Positions 1 to 9,592 of a DNA stretch of 35,337 bases are shown in pieces (the stretch's first letter is position 1; each line of letters begins with the position of its first letter). The notes beneath the pieces are model-generated. The model was not told the DNA's origin. It saw only the letters and a list, made by a program, of their open reading frames with translations, and searched no databases. The position numbers were made by a program, and so were the translations under genes. The stretch covers positions 1-35,337 of the forward strand of contig JAJPJG010000054.1 in assembly GCA_021324395.1 (NCBI GenBank), in the 5' to 3' direction. Source of the DNA: Spartobacteria bacterium (lineage in GTDB: Bacteria; Verrucomicrobiota; Verrucomicrobiia; Chthoniobacterales; Chthoniobacteraceae).

Positions 1-2
1 AA

Positions 3-3000
3 CGCGATTTTTCCACGAATCCAGCTGCTGCCAATGCGGCGTCGCGTTTCGTGCTGGCAGCGGTGATCGCCATGCTCGCCGTTTTCTGCGCGAGCTTGCA
101 GGCAGCGCCACCGACGGGCACCGGCTGGGATCTGGTCTTTGCCGATGAATTCAATAGCACCTCCGTCGATGCCGTAAAATGGAACATCGCCAGTCCGAGC
201 TGGACGATGCCGAACAGTCTCTCCACCGCATCGGCGAGCATGGTCAGCGAAAGCAATGGCAACATGGTGCTCGGCGCGAATCGTCCGGGAACGAGTGGCA
301 CTTTCAACTCCGGCTCGGTCTCGACCTTTCAAACTTACACCTGGACGAACGGCTACTTTGAAGCACGCATTCTTCTGCCCACGACTGCCGGTTCCTGGCC
401 TGCCTTCTGGGGACTTTATAATGGCTGGCCTCCGGAGGCGGATATCATGGAGTATCCGCTCACGACGGACAACGGCACCAGCGGTCTTCCGAACACGAAA
501 TACAATACCGCCTTTCACTACAAGGACATCAGTGGCAACGCCGCTTCCGGTGCCGGAGTAGTCGATCCAGCGAGCGCAGGTGCTTTGAACACCGGCTATC
601 ACACCTTTGGCATGCTTTGGGTAAGTGGAACCAGCGTTACCTTTTATTTCGATGGCGCGCAGGCAAGCTCCTTCAGCAATTCCGCAGTCAGTCAGATGAT
701 CAATATGTATATGATCCTCGACTACGCAGTCGGCGGCTGGCCCGGCATTCCGAGTCTCACGCAATGGCCATCGGGATGGACGGACCAGATGAAGGTCGAT
801 TGGGTTCACGTCTGGCAGCAACGGCCGAATGGCTCCAGCACGACGAGCACATGGAAAACCAACGGCGGCAGCGCGTGGACTACAACCAGTAACTGGACGG
901 GCATCGTGCCGACTTATAGCGGGCAGCAAGCTGTTTTCCCAAAGGTCGGGGCTGCTACAACCGCGGCTATCACCTGGGCTAAATCGCTCACTGCCGGCGG
1001 GATTACCTTCAGCGGCTCGACGACGACTACCGCTTATTCGCTAAACGGCGATGCGCTCCTGCTCTCCGGCAGCGGCGGGACAGCGAACGCAAACATCCAG
1101 GCACTTAGCTCCAGTCAGGCAGATCAAACGATTAACTCACGGCTGGAACTTTATAACACTACCGATATCACGAACAACATGGCGGCCAATATGCTGATCC
1201 TTAACGGCGTCATCATCGGCGATGGCGGCTTGACGGTAACGGGAACCGGGATCGTGCAATTTTCCAACAACAACACCTATGCCGGCGATACCTCGATCGG
1301 CACCGGCCAGGCCACAGGCATAGCCCGGGTCACGCGCTCGAATCCATTTGGAACTACAGGCACCGTAACTATCGGCTCCGCCGGGAACGCAACTGCCGCA
1401 CGACTGGAAATTCAGGATGGCCGCACCATTCCGAACAACATTAACTTCAGCGGCAGAGCGAGCGCAACGGTGGGTATCGAGAATCTTAGTGGAACCAATA
1501 ACTTCGGAGGCACGATCAGCGCGCAGGCAGGAGGTTCTTTCTACCTGATTCAGTCCGACTCCGGGCTGGTAAAACTCACAGGCAGCAACAACGGCGGCGT
1601 AGCGCTGAATGCCGGAGCGACAGGTGCGCGAACTTTTACGCTGCAAGGCGCGGGGGACGGAAGTGTCAACGGCAGCATCGCGAATGGTAGCGGCACAGTT
1701 TCACTCAACAAAAACGGCGCGGGAACATGGACGCTCAGCGGCTCGAACAGCTATACCGGGGGGACCACTGTCACCAGCGGCACGCTCCGCATCGCGCCCG
1801 CCGCGGTCGCCAGCTATAGCTTTGATACCGTGAGCGGCAACACGGTGATGAATACCGGTAACGGAGGAACAGCTATGAACGGAACACTCGCGAATGGCGC
1901 GTCGATTGTTTCCGGAGGGCGCTTCGGCAATGCGGTGAGCCTTTCGGGCAGCGCCTATGTGAACATTAATAATCCGGTGATGGACATGGGTTATGTCGGC
2001 AACTGGACAGTATCCGCCTGGGTAAAGACTACGACCGCCGGTTCCACCATTCTAACTAAAGGCGATGGCACCACGTGGACTACCGGCAACACCATCTTCT
2101 ATCTCGGTGACGGTGCAGGCGGCGGTAGCGGAGGCACTCCAAGCGCTGTTCGATATGCCGGCGGTTTCTTTCAAAGCTCCGGTAATTCGACATCGGTTAA
2201 CGACGGCAACTGGCACATGGTTACCTACGTTAACAACGGCGGCACCTATGCCATCTATGTCGATGGAGTTGCGCAAAGCTTGTCGTCCGGCAATAACGCG
2301 TTCGTCAATGCGGACGTCGGCACTGTCGTGCGTCTCGGTATGACCACGGACCCGTTCGCCTTCGATGGAACCGTGAACTTTAACGGCCTGCTCGATGAAG
2401 TGCAGTTCTATGACCAGGCTCTTTCATCCACGCAAATCGCCACAATTTACCAGGGACAAGCCGTTACGACTTCAGTTCCATCTACGGGCAGCCTTGCAGT
2501 GAATAGTGGCGGCACGCTGGAGGTCAATGGCAGCACTCCTGGCGACATAACCCTGACTTCAGCTACCGGCTCCACCTTGACAGGCGTCGGCGCGATCGCG
2601 GCAACTACGACTATCAACGGAACACATAGCCCTGGTATCGGAATTGGCAGCCAGACTCTTACCGGCGCCGTCACTTATAGTGCTACTGCGCACCTTTCAT
2701 GGGAGCTGTCTGGAAACACCATAACATCGGGCAGCTTTGATACTGTTTCTGCTCGCGCGGCGACGGTCAATAACGGCGCAAAGGTTGACGTGGCTTTGAA
2801 TAGCTCGGGAAGTGCGGTCGATTTTACAAATGCCTTTTGGAAATATCCCGCGAAGTGGACGGTGCTCACCGGCACAAACGTAAGCGGCAGCTTTAGCGTA
2901 GGCAATGTGAGCACCGACTCGGCCGGACATACTGTGTCGAGCTACGGCACCTTCGCGCTCCAGCAGAGCGGCACGGCTGTGACGCTTGCCTTTACTCCTC

Positions 3001-6000
3001 TTACCGCCAGTCCTCCCCAGCAACCTACGGGACTAACAGCAACCGCGGGAAACAATCAGGTAGTCCTCGCTTGGAATGCCGCGATCGGCGCGGATAGCTA
3101 CAACGTCCTGCGTGCAACAACGAGCGGCGGACCATACACGACCCTCGCGAGCGGGTTAACTTCCACAACCTATACGGACACTACAGCCGCGAACAAGACG
3201 ACTTATTACTATATCGTCACTGCTACGAACTCCACCGGAACAAGCACTGCATCAAGTCAATCCACGGCAACTCCCGCGATCCCGCTCCAAACCTACTCGC
3301 CCGATGCCGCAACATTGATCCTCCTTCATTTTGATGAAGCTGCCGGAGGGTCGGTTACTGTTAATGCCGGCACATTGGGCGGCAATGCTTATAGCGTAAA
3401 TTTGACGAGTGCCAGCGCATCGCCGCCTGTAGTGATGACTGTCCTTGGCTCGGTAGGTATCAATGGTTTGAGTAAAGCTGCGGCATTCGCATCGGGGCAA
3501 CTAATCGGCTGGGACTATAACAACAGCGGCGGTTACGATGGGGATGTAAACAGTTCTACGCTCAGCGCCGATAATTTCCCGATGAGTAAGTTGAACATGG
3601 GTAACGGCGGGCAGACTCCCTGGACGATCGAAGCGATGGTCTATTGCACGTTAAGCACCCTGAATGCGAACCAGGAAATCATCTGCACGGATAGCTCGGC
3701 GGGTTCGCGAGGATTTCAATTCCGGCTCGATTCCACCGGGGAACTGGAGCTGTCCCTCATCGCCAACGCAATCGATATCAAGACAGCGATTCCAACCAGT
3801 GGCACACACGCCTATGTTCCAAATACGTGGTATCACGTCGCGGCTGTTTACGACGGCACGAACATCAAACTCTATTGGACGCGCGCCGATTCAGGCGTGA
3901 CGAGTGCGAACCTTATCAGCACTACTGCGGCGAGTGTCGGCACCAGCTTCGGAGCAGTTACCGGTTCGCTTTGCATAGGTGGAGAAAATCGCGCCGCAAA
4001 TGGAGAGTATTTCCAAGGCCGCATCGATGAAGTTCGCATTAGCAATCTCGCCCGACTCCCTGGCGAGATGTTGCCCGCTTATAATAACCCATGGAAGTCG
4101 CCACGCGTCGCATTTCTACAAGACTCCATCGTTAGTGGCACTGCTTGCTTGATGCCCACGACCGCGCCTTATGGACGTGGAATCAATAGCATTTCATTTC
4201 AAAAGCAGATTCTCCAAACCTTCAACGGCTACCAATACACGGCATGGTATGATACCAACACGACTGGAACAACTCAGACAGTCTGGCTCGCAAGACGACC
4301 GGTTAACGGACAGAACTTCGGAGCGTGGCAGGCCTTCAACACCGGCTCGACTTTCGTGAATGGTCAGTCCAGTTGGGACGCGCACAACGTCATCTCGTTT
4401 GGCATTTGCCCTTCAGATGGAACCTTACACCTTGCATGGGATCATCACGGGAATACCTTGCGATACCGACGGTCGATCGCGGGGCTTTGCACGACGAATA
4501 CCGCGTCCTGGGGCGCAGGAATGCTGAATGCGGAGCAGAACTGGCTTACGACATCCGGTTCCGCCGTAACAGTTCTGACTTATCCGCAGTTTATCATTAT
4601 TCCATCGGGCGGACTTATGCTTGATTACCGCTATGGCTCGTCCGGCGATGGTGATCAGATGGAACGGACCTATAACCCAATCAGCAGCGGCACTGGCGGA
4701 AACTGGTCGAACCAGACCTTGTTCATATCGCGGACTGGCACCTATCAAGGTTCCACCAGCCGCAACGGATATATCAATGGCTTTGACTTTGGTCCCGATG
4801 GGAAAATCCATGTTTCGTGGACATGGCGTGAAGGCGCAGGCACGTCGAACCACGATATTTGCTATGCTTATAGTGCGGATAATGGAGCTACCTGGCGAAA
4901 TAATGCAGGCACTCTCGTCGCCGATACAAACCAGGGACAGAGTATTAACCTGAATAGCACCGGGATTATCACAAAGTCTCTTGATGCAAACCAACTGCTT
5001 ATCAACCAGCAGGCCCAGACTGTAGACAACGATGGACGTCTTCACGTGCTCATGCTCCATCGCCGTGAAGACGTGGGCTATGCGTATCCGAATATTACCA
5101 CTGCGACTTACTCAACTGTAGGAACCGCTTATTTCCACTATTTCCGCGATCCTTCGACAGGCGTATGGTCGCAACGGCGAATCCCGGTGGATGTCTATCC
5201 GGTAGGATCACGGCCTAAAATTGTTTACGATGTCGCCGGGAATGTCTATGCAACTTATCTTTCCTACTCAGGAACTAGCGTGGTTACTCCCGGCTATGCC
5301 AGCGGCAAGCTGGTGATAGCTACCGCTTCGAAAGCTTCGCAATATAGCGACTGGGAAGTCGTCCAGGTGAACAACACTACTTTTAATGGTGAACCGCTTA
5401 TCGATCAGGCGCGACTGCTTTCGGATAACATCCTCTCGATCTATATCCAGGAAGACTCTGCAACGACCGGAGTCGTAGGCACGCCGCTGCACGTCCTTGA
5501 TTACTTCGTAACTCCGACATCAAGCAGCACCCCTACTCTTTCCACAATTCCCGATCAGACGCTTCAGTTCAATACAGCCTCAAATCCTATTGCATTAACG
5601 GTGAGCGACACCGATAGTCCGCTAAATGTTGTCACCGTCAGCGGCTCGGCTGCCAATCCATCGCTTATCCCTGCTGCCAATATCGTCTTTAGTGGCACGG
5701 GCGCATCCCGCACTGCTGTGATTACCCCCGCATCGGGAGTGAGCGGAACAACATCGGTGACCTTTACGGTTACTGATGGTGTCGCGAGCAGCTCGCAAAC
5801 ATTCAATGTGACCGTGCTCAACCAATCGCAGATATGGCGACAACAAAACTTCGGCGCGAACTGGACTGATGAACCGCTGGCCGGAGATGCAGCCGATCCC
5901 GATCACGACGGAGTATCAAACTTTCTGGAGCGCGCTTTCGGCGGCAATCCGAATGTTAACGACTCCCAAAGCATCCTGCCAGCGATCGACAATAGCTCAC

Positions 6001-6215
6001 CGCTTTTGAGTATCACCTACCGAAAGGCGAAAGCCGCTACCGATTTGGTTTATACCGTGCAGGAAAGCCCGGACCTTTCGCCTGGGTCATGGGTTACTTC
6101 AACCGGCAGCAGCACAATCGTCAGCGACAATGGCATCGTGCAGGTCATTCGCTTTACTGCACCGGCGGGCAATGCCGCCAGGAAGCTTCTCCGCATCAAT
6201 GTTTCCACTCCATAG
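3..6215 (+). CDS. Giant secreted multidomain GH16 / LamG / BNR_4 protein, probably 5'-partial
   Basis: Predicted exported polysaccharide-degrading enzyme. The frame is open to the left edge. A GTG at 51 is possible, but the basic residue preceding the signal-peptide core (SRFVLAAVIAML...SLQA) lies upstream of it, so the true start is probably outside the window. Residues are counted from the GTG. A GH16 domain spans ~22-258 with the catalytic motif EADIME at 129-134 (Glu129 nucleophile, Glu134 acid/base by family rule). Autotransporter-type beta-strand repeats lie at ~390-415 and ~550-580, a LamG-like domain at ~586-802, Fn3 at ~985-1078 and a second LamG at ~1082-1345. A BNR_4-type beta-propeller (~1347-1821) carries WDAHN at 1442-1446. 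An Ig/cadherin-like domain (~1824-1924) and a C-terminal module with a DPDHDG calcium-type loop follow. GH16 and LamG are seen clearly. The propeller's activity and the substrate are inferred. The neighbouring GH43 gene follows after 25 bases. Confidence 0.9.
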   Translation, partial: RDFSTNPAAANAASRFVLAAVIAMLAVFCASLQAAPPTGTGWDLVFADEFNSTSVDAVKWNIASPSWTMPNSLSTASASMVSESNGNMVLGANRPGTSGTFNSGSVSTFQTYTWTNGYFEARILLPTTAGSWPAFWGLYNGWPPEADIMEYPLTTDNGTSGLPNTKYNTAFHYKDISGNAASGAGVVDPASAGALNTGYHTFGMLWVSGTSVTFYFDGAQASSFSNSAVSQMINMYMILDYAVGGWPGIPSLTQWPSGWTDQMKVDWVHVWQQRPNGSSTTSTWKTNGGSAWTTTSNWTGIVPTYSGQQAVFPKVGAATTAAITWAKSLTAGGITFSGSTTTTAYSLNGDALLLSGSGGTANANIQALSSSQADQTINSRLELYNTTDITNNMAANMLILNGVIIGDGGLTVTGTGIVQFSNNNTYAGDTSIGTGQATGIARVTRSNPFGTTGTVTIGSAGNATAARLEIQDGRTIPNNINFSGRASATVGIENLSGTNNFGGTISAQAGGSFYLIQSDSGLVKLTGSNNGGVALNAGATGARTFTLQGAGDGSVNGSIANGSGTVSLNKNGAGTWTLSGSNSYTGGTTVTSGTLRIAPAAVASYSFDTVSGNTVMNTGNGGTAMNGTLANGASIVSGGRFGNAVSLSGSAYVNINNPVMDMGYVGNWTVSAWVKTTTAGSTILTKGDGTTWTTGNTIFYLGDGAGGGSGGTPSAVRYAGGFFQSSGNSTSVNDGNWHMVTYVNNGGTYAIYVDGVAQSLSSGNNAFVNADVGTVVRLGMTTDPFAFDGTVNFNGLLDEVQFYDQALSSTQIATIYQGQAVTTSVPSTGSLAVNSGGTLEVNGSTPGDITLTSATGSTLTGVGAIAATTTINGTHSPGIGIGSQTLTGAVTYSATAHLSWELSGNTITSGSFDTVSARAATVNNGAKVDVALNSSGSAVDFTNAFWKYPAKWTVLTGTNVSGSFSVGNVSTDSAGHTVSSYGTFALQQSGTAVTLAFTPLTASPPQQPTGLTATAGNNQVVLAWNAAIGADSYNVLRATTSGGPYTTLASGLTSTTYTDTTAANKTTYYYIVTATNSTGTSTASSQSTATPAIPLQTYSPDAATLILLHFDEAAGGSVTVNAGTLGGNAYSVNLTSASASPPVVMTVLGSVGINGLSKAAAFASGQLIGWDYNNSGGYDGDVNSSTLSADNFPMSKLNMGNGGQTPWTIEAMVYCTLSTLNANQEIICTDSSAGSRGFQFRLDSTGELELSLIANAIDIKTAIPTSGTHAYVPNTWYHVAAVYDGTNIKLYWTRADSGVTSANLISTTAASVGTSFGAVTGSLCIGGENRAANGEYFQGRIDEVRISNLARLPGEMLPAYNNPWKSPRVAFLQDSIVSGTACLMPTTAPYGRGINSISFQKQILQTFNGYQYTAWYDTNTTGTTQTVWLARRPVNGQNFGAWQAFNTGSTFVNGQSSWDAHNVISFGICPSDGTLHLAWDHHGNTLRYRRSIAGLCTTNTASWGAGMLNAEQNWLTTSGSAVTVLTYPQFIIIPSGGLMLDYRYGSSGDGDQMERTYNPISSGTGGNWSNQTLFISRTGTYQGSTSRNGYINGFDFGPDGKIHVSWTWREGAGTSNHDICYAYSADNGATWRNNAGTLVADTNQGQSINLNSTGIITKSLDANQLLINQQAQTVDNDGRLHVLMLHRREDVGYAYPNITTATYSTVGTAYFHYFRDPSTGVWSQRRIPVDVYPVGSRPKIVYDVAGNVYATYLSYSGTSVVTPGYASGKLVIATASKASQYSDWEVVQVNNTTFNGEPLIDQARLLSDNILSIYIQEDSATTGVVGTPLHVLDYFVTPTSSSTPTLSTIPDQTLQFNTASNPIALTVSDTDSPLNVVTVSGSAANPSLIPAANIVFSGTGASRTAVITPASGVSGTTSVTFTVTDGVASSSQTFNVTVLNQSQIWRQQNFGANWTDEPLAGDAADPDHDGVSNFLERAFGGNPNVNDSQSILPAIDNSSPLLSITYRKAKAATDLVYTVQESPDLSPGSWVTSTGSSTIVSDNGIVQVIRFTAPAGNAARKLLRINVSTP

Positions 6216-6240
6216 CCTTCGTTAGCGTTCATCTGCATCC

Positions 6241-7509
6241 ATGCACACACGATCTCTGCCAACTATGGCGTTCGCTTTGATGGCTTTTACCGTATCGGTT
6301 GCCGGGCAGAGTTCGTCAAACTGGCCATTCAAGTCGGCTCCCCGGTCCGTCTCTGCAAATCCATCGCCACTGGCGGGAGAAGCGTCGTCGATGACGTTAA
6401 CCACTACTCCATCGCGCTATTTGGCCGTCTCAAACGCTCCAATGCGCTACGATACGGAAGGCGTGCACATCAATGCTCATGGCGGCTGCGTGCTATACCA
6501 CAACGGCACTTACTATTGGTATGGCGAATACCGTAATCCGAAAAAGGAAGGCACGCCTGGAACGCAAGGAGTCGGTTGCTACTCTTCGACCGATCTCTAT
6601 AACTGGAAAAAGGAAGGCGTCGTCTTATCGGTAGTCGATGATCCGAATTCGGATATCACAGCCGGCTGCAAGATCGAGCGGCCCAAGGTTATATATAATG
6701 AAAAGACTGGGAAATTCGTTATGTGGTTTCATCTGGAATTCAAAGGTCGAGGTTACGGCACCGCCCGTGCGGCATTGGCTGTCGCGGATAACCCGCAAGG
6801 GCCGTTTCAGCTTCTACATTCGTTGCGTCCAAATGCCGGTCGATGGCCGATGAACTTTCCCGACAGCAGGAAGACAGCTCTTACCAGCGAGCAAATGAAG
6901 AGAGAGATAGCGGGCAACAATACTTGGCCTGCTATCCGGGATGGTGCGTATACGCGATACAATTTCGAAGATGGTCAGATGGTCCGCGACATGACGCTCT
7001 TTGTGGATGAAAATGGGAAAGCCTATCTAGTCGCATCAGCTGAGGAAAATTATACCATTCACATTCATGAGCTAACCGATGATTACCTTGATCTGACTGG
7101 CAAATGGATACGCGTGGAACCGAGCGGTCACAACGAAGCGCCTGCACTGATGAAACGCAATGGAAAATACTATATGCTCGTATCGGGTTGCACGGGATGG
7201 GAACCCAACGATGCACGTTTGCTTGTTGCCGATTCGATCTGGGGGCCGTGGAAAAAAGCTGCTTACAATCCGTGTGTCGGCACCAACCCATTCAACAACA
7301 TGGGACCTGACAAGACCTTTGGAGGTCAAAGCACCTATATCCTTTCGGTGCATGGGAAACCGAATGCTTACATTGCAATGTTCGATGTCTGGCGTCCTAA
7401 GGTGCAGCTTATCGAGAGCGGCTACATTTGGCTGCCGATCGCGTTTGAGAACGACAAAATGGTGATCCGCTGGCGATCTCAGTGGGACTTAGGCGTATTC
7501 AACAACTGA
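6241..7509 (+). CDS. Secreted GH43 glycosidase, exo-beta-1,3-galactanase-like group
   Basis: Five-bladed propeller glycosidase with a signal peptide (hydrophobic core ~9-21, cleavage near AG|Q at 22-23). ATG 6241 is used; ATG 6265 is in frame and would also keep most of the leader. Motifs are KIERPKVIY (Glu146), RDMTLFVD (249-256), HNEAP (Glu299) and FGGQST (Gln363). In the GH43 group containing exo-beta-1,3-galactanases, two Glu and a Gln occupy the active site instead of the usual Asp base, and this pattern fits, so I favour galactan side- or main-chain cleavage. An insertion of roughly 45 residues around 196-240 sets it apart from the shortest members and may place it in a neighbouring subfamily such as GH43_34. 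It is probably co-transcribed with the GH16 gene upstream. The exact subfamily cannot be decided by eye. Confidence 0.85.
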   Translation: MHTRSLPTMAFALMAFTVSVAGQSSSNWPFKSAPRSVSANPSPLAGEASSMTLTTTPSRYLAVSNAPMRYDTEGVHINAHGGCVLYHNGTYYWYGEYRNPKKEGTPGTQGVGCYSSTDLYNWKKEGVVLSVVDDPNSDITAGCKIERPKVIYNEKTGKFVMWFHLEFKGRGYGTARAALAVADNPQGPFQLLHSLRPNAGRWPMNFPDSRKTALTSEQMKREIAGNNTWPAIRDGAYTRYNFEDGQMVRDMTLFVDENGKAYLVASAEENYTIHIHELTDDYLDLTGKWIRVEPSGHNEAPALMKRNGKYYMLVSGCTGWEPNDARLLVADSIWGPWKKAAYNPCVGTNPFNNMGPDKTFGGQSTYILSVHGKPNAYIAMFDVWRPKVQLIESGYIWLPIAFENDKMVIRWRSQWDLGVFNN

Positions 7510-7539
7510 TTCGTTGATGGTTGCCTGAGTAATCAAAGT

Positions 7540-7568
7540 GGCGGATTGACTGAGCTACGGAATCCACC
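7540..7568. terminator. Imperfect hairpin between convergent genes
   Basis: GGCGGATT (7540-7547) can pair with AATCCACC (7561-7568), eight pairs with one C-A mismatch and a 13-base loop. It sits between the ends of the GH43 gene (+) and the DCC/LMF gene (-). No T run follows, so terminator function is uncertain. The arms resemble those of the array at 9593-9857. Confidence 0.25.
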
Positions 7569-7570
7569 GA

Positions 7571-9460
7571 TTAGAAGCGGGACGGCACGGCGCCGGCCCC
7601 TCCAGTTTCATCGCTGCGCTGGAGGGAGACAGCTGGGCAATAGGTGCCGATGAGCTCCCTCTTCCACCAGGCATGTGGATCATCGCCGCGGCGCGTGAAG
7701 TGGTAATCGTAAAGTTGTGCCCTGATGTAGTGCGGCGGTTTATCGGGAAACGGGTTATAGCCTAGCTGGGCGAGAACTTCGGGCGAACCTTCGAGCAGGC
7801 GGACGAGGAAATTGACGAACCACGGGTTTTGCTGCACATCGCCGAGCGCGGCGAACCACATTTGCCAGTCAATGCGCGGCTGATGCGGCGCGACGAGGCG
7901 CGGACGGCGCGTCACGTCGCCCGGTTTCCACTTAAACTCATACGGCAGCCACGTCTGTCCATCGTTGCTCCCCTCGACAATGATCTCGGGCCGCGACGTG
8001 GTCATTACCGCGAAGAGCCCGTAGCTATTGAAGCTTCGCAATGGCGCGAGCAGCGTGTAAAGGCGCATGGAGAATCGCGGCCATGAAATGTCGGCGTGCA
8101 TCGTGCTGACGAGTTGCATTCCGGTGACGAGCACGCCGGCCGCGGCGACCGGTGCGACGAGCCACGGACTCCAGCCGCCCTGCTTTTCCGGCAAACGGCG
8201 CGCCGATTTTCTCCAGCGCACGGGCCATGCGTCGTCGTCGATGAGCAGTGCATAGAGCGCCATGGTGAGGTAGTTGAAGAAGCAGTAGTTCCCGCTCGTG
8301 ATGATGACCGTCTGCAACGCCATCATCGACGCGCAGCCGAGCCGCCGCACGCGTGTCGGCGCGAGGATTGTCCAGGGCGCGGCCAGTTCGATGCCGAACA
8401 TCACGAGCGTCGCGAATTTCTGCCACGCGAGCGGCGATTGGTTCAGATACCAGCTCGTCCAGAGCGGCAACGGCTGCGTCTCGTAGTGATATTTCAGCGC
8501 GGTGAGCGCGCGCCACGTCTGCTCGCCGTTCGGGCTCGGAGGCGCGTTCAGTTTCACCAGCCCCGACTCGAACGTGAGCCGGAAGGCCAGCCAGAGCAAA
8601 AGCGCGTGCGCGATCCGCGTGCCGGCGCGGTTCGTCCGCCAGTCGGGCCGGAGTTGCAGCGGCGGCACGAGAAACATGGCGCACAAGCCCGTCTCCAGCA
8701 GCAGCGCGTCCCATTGATAGCCGAGGAAGGTCTGGCCGACATTGCTGAGCGAGAGATAGAGCGCCCAGAGCGCGATGAGCGAAAGGCCGGGGAGCACGTT
8801 GAAAATCACGCCGCAGGAAATCACCGCACCCGCGACGCAGAGCCCAACCAGCGCGCCGTCGCTCGCGTCAAACCAGCAGAGCGTCGGCAGGCGGCGGTAG
8901 CTTTCGGCGCCGAGTTGCGCGCGGACTGCGTCGAGATGGTTCGCCGCCGGCAAAATGCCCCGCTTGCCGACGAGCGCGCGGATTTGCACCAGCAGCGAAA
9001 GAAACGCGATGAGGTAAATCACCCCGAGCAGCCGCAGGAAAACCCAGCGCGCGATGAAGAACGTCGGTCGCCGGAACGCCCGTCCCCATAGTAGCCGAGT
9101 GAAAAACGAAAACGCCGTCCGGTGGCGCGCGATCACGCGATAGACACCGCGCGCCGCGCCCTCGAATCCCGGCACGCTGCGCGCGAACCGCAGCCAGAAC
9201 GGCGCGGTGCCGGTCACCTCGAACGCGCGAAACACCGCGTCCGCCCCGCTCGTCACCTCCCCGTCCGGCTCCACCAATTGCACTGCGTTTTGGAAATCCT
9301 CGGGCGCGATCTTCGGAAACCGCGCCGCGACCTGCTGCGAACGGCGATAATCCATCCGCCGCCCCGTCCGGTCGCGCCAGCGCGCGATCCAAAACCGGCA
9401 GAAATTGCAGTCGCCATCGTAAACCATCAACGGCCGGGCGACCTGATTGTGACGAGGCAT
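7571..9460 (-). CDS. DCC thiol-disulfide oxidoreductase domain fused to lipase maturation factor (LMF1-like) membrane protein
   Basis: The N-terminal ~110 residues form a DCC (DUF393) thioredoxin-like domain opening with YDGDCNFC, giving the CxxC pair at Cys18/Cys21 counted from the ATG at 9460. From ~130 on the protein has at least seven hydrophobic segments with conserved-looking WDALLLE and GNYCFFNYLT motifs. It ends in a soluble region (SFNSYGLFAVMTTSRPEI, EFKWKPGD) that matches the bacterial lipase maturation factor family related to LMF1. The ATG at 9460 is preferred over a GTG at 9466 because TAGGTGA precedes it closely. Eukaryotic LMF1 supports folding of disulfide-bonded lipases; a fused dithiol domain suggests redox or folding work at the membrane, but this is inference. 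An HTTM-type relationship is the alternative. GC is higher than in the genes to the left. Confidence 0.85.
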   Translation of the reverse strand: MPRHNQVARPLMVYDGDCNFCRFWIARWRDRTGRRMDYRRSQQVAARFPKIAPEDFQNAVQLVEPDGEVTSGADAVFRAFEVTGTAPFWLRFARSVPGFEGAARGVYRVIARHRTAFSFFTRLLWGRAFRRPTFFIARWVFLRLLGVIYLIAFLSLLVQIRALVGKRGILPAANHLDAVRAQLGAESYRRLPTLCWFDASDGALVGLCVAGAVISCGVIFNVLPGLSLIALWALYLSLSNVGQTFLGYQWDALLLETGLCAMFLVPPLQLRPDWRTNRAGTRIAHALLLWLAFRLTFESGLVKLNAPPSPNGEQTWRALTALKYHYETQPLPLWTSWYLNQSPLAWQKFATLVMFGIELAAPWTILAPTRVRRLGCASMMALQTVIITSGNYCFFNYLTMALYALLIDDDAWPVRWRKSARRLPEKQGGWSPWLVAPVAAAGVLVTGMQLVSTMHADISWPRFSMRLYTLLAPLRSFNSYGLFAVMTTSRPEIIVEGSNDGQTWLPYEFKWKPGDVTRRPRLVAPHQPRIDWQMWFAALGDVQQNPWFVNFLVRLLEGSPEVLAQLGYNPFPDKPPHYIRAQLYDYHFTRRGDDPHAWWKRELIGTYCPAVSLQRSDETGGAGAVPSRF

Positions 9461-9592
9461 GTTCACCTACCCATTGTTTCGAGCCATATTCTTTTGGCGC
9501 GTGGCACGACACGCTGGGACACAAGGGAAAGCACGTCTCCCATTCTCTCACAGGCGAACAGCAACGCCAGACCGAACGGGGCAAAAGGATTG

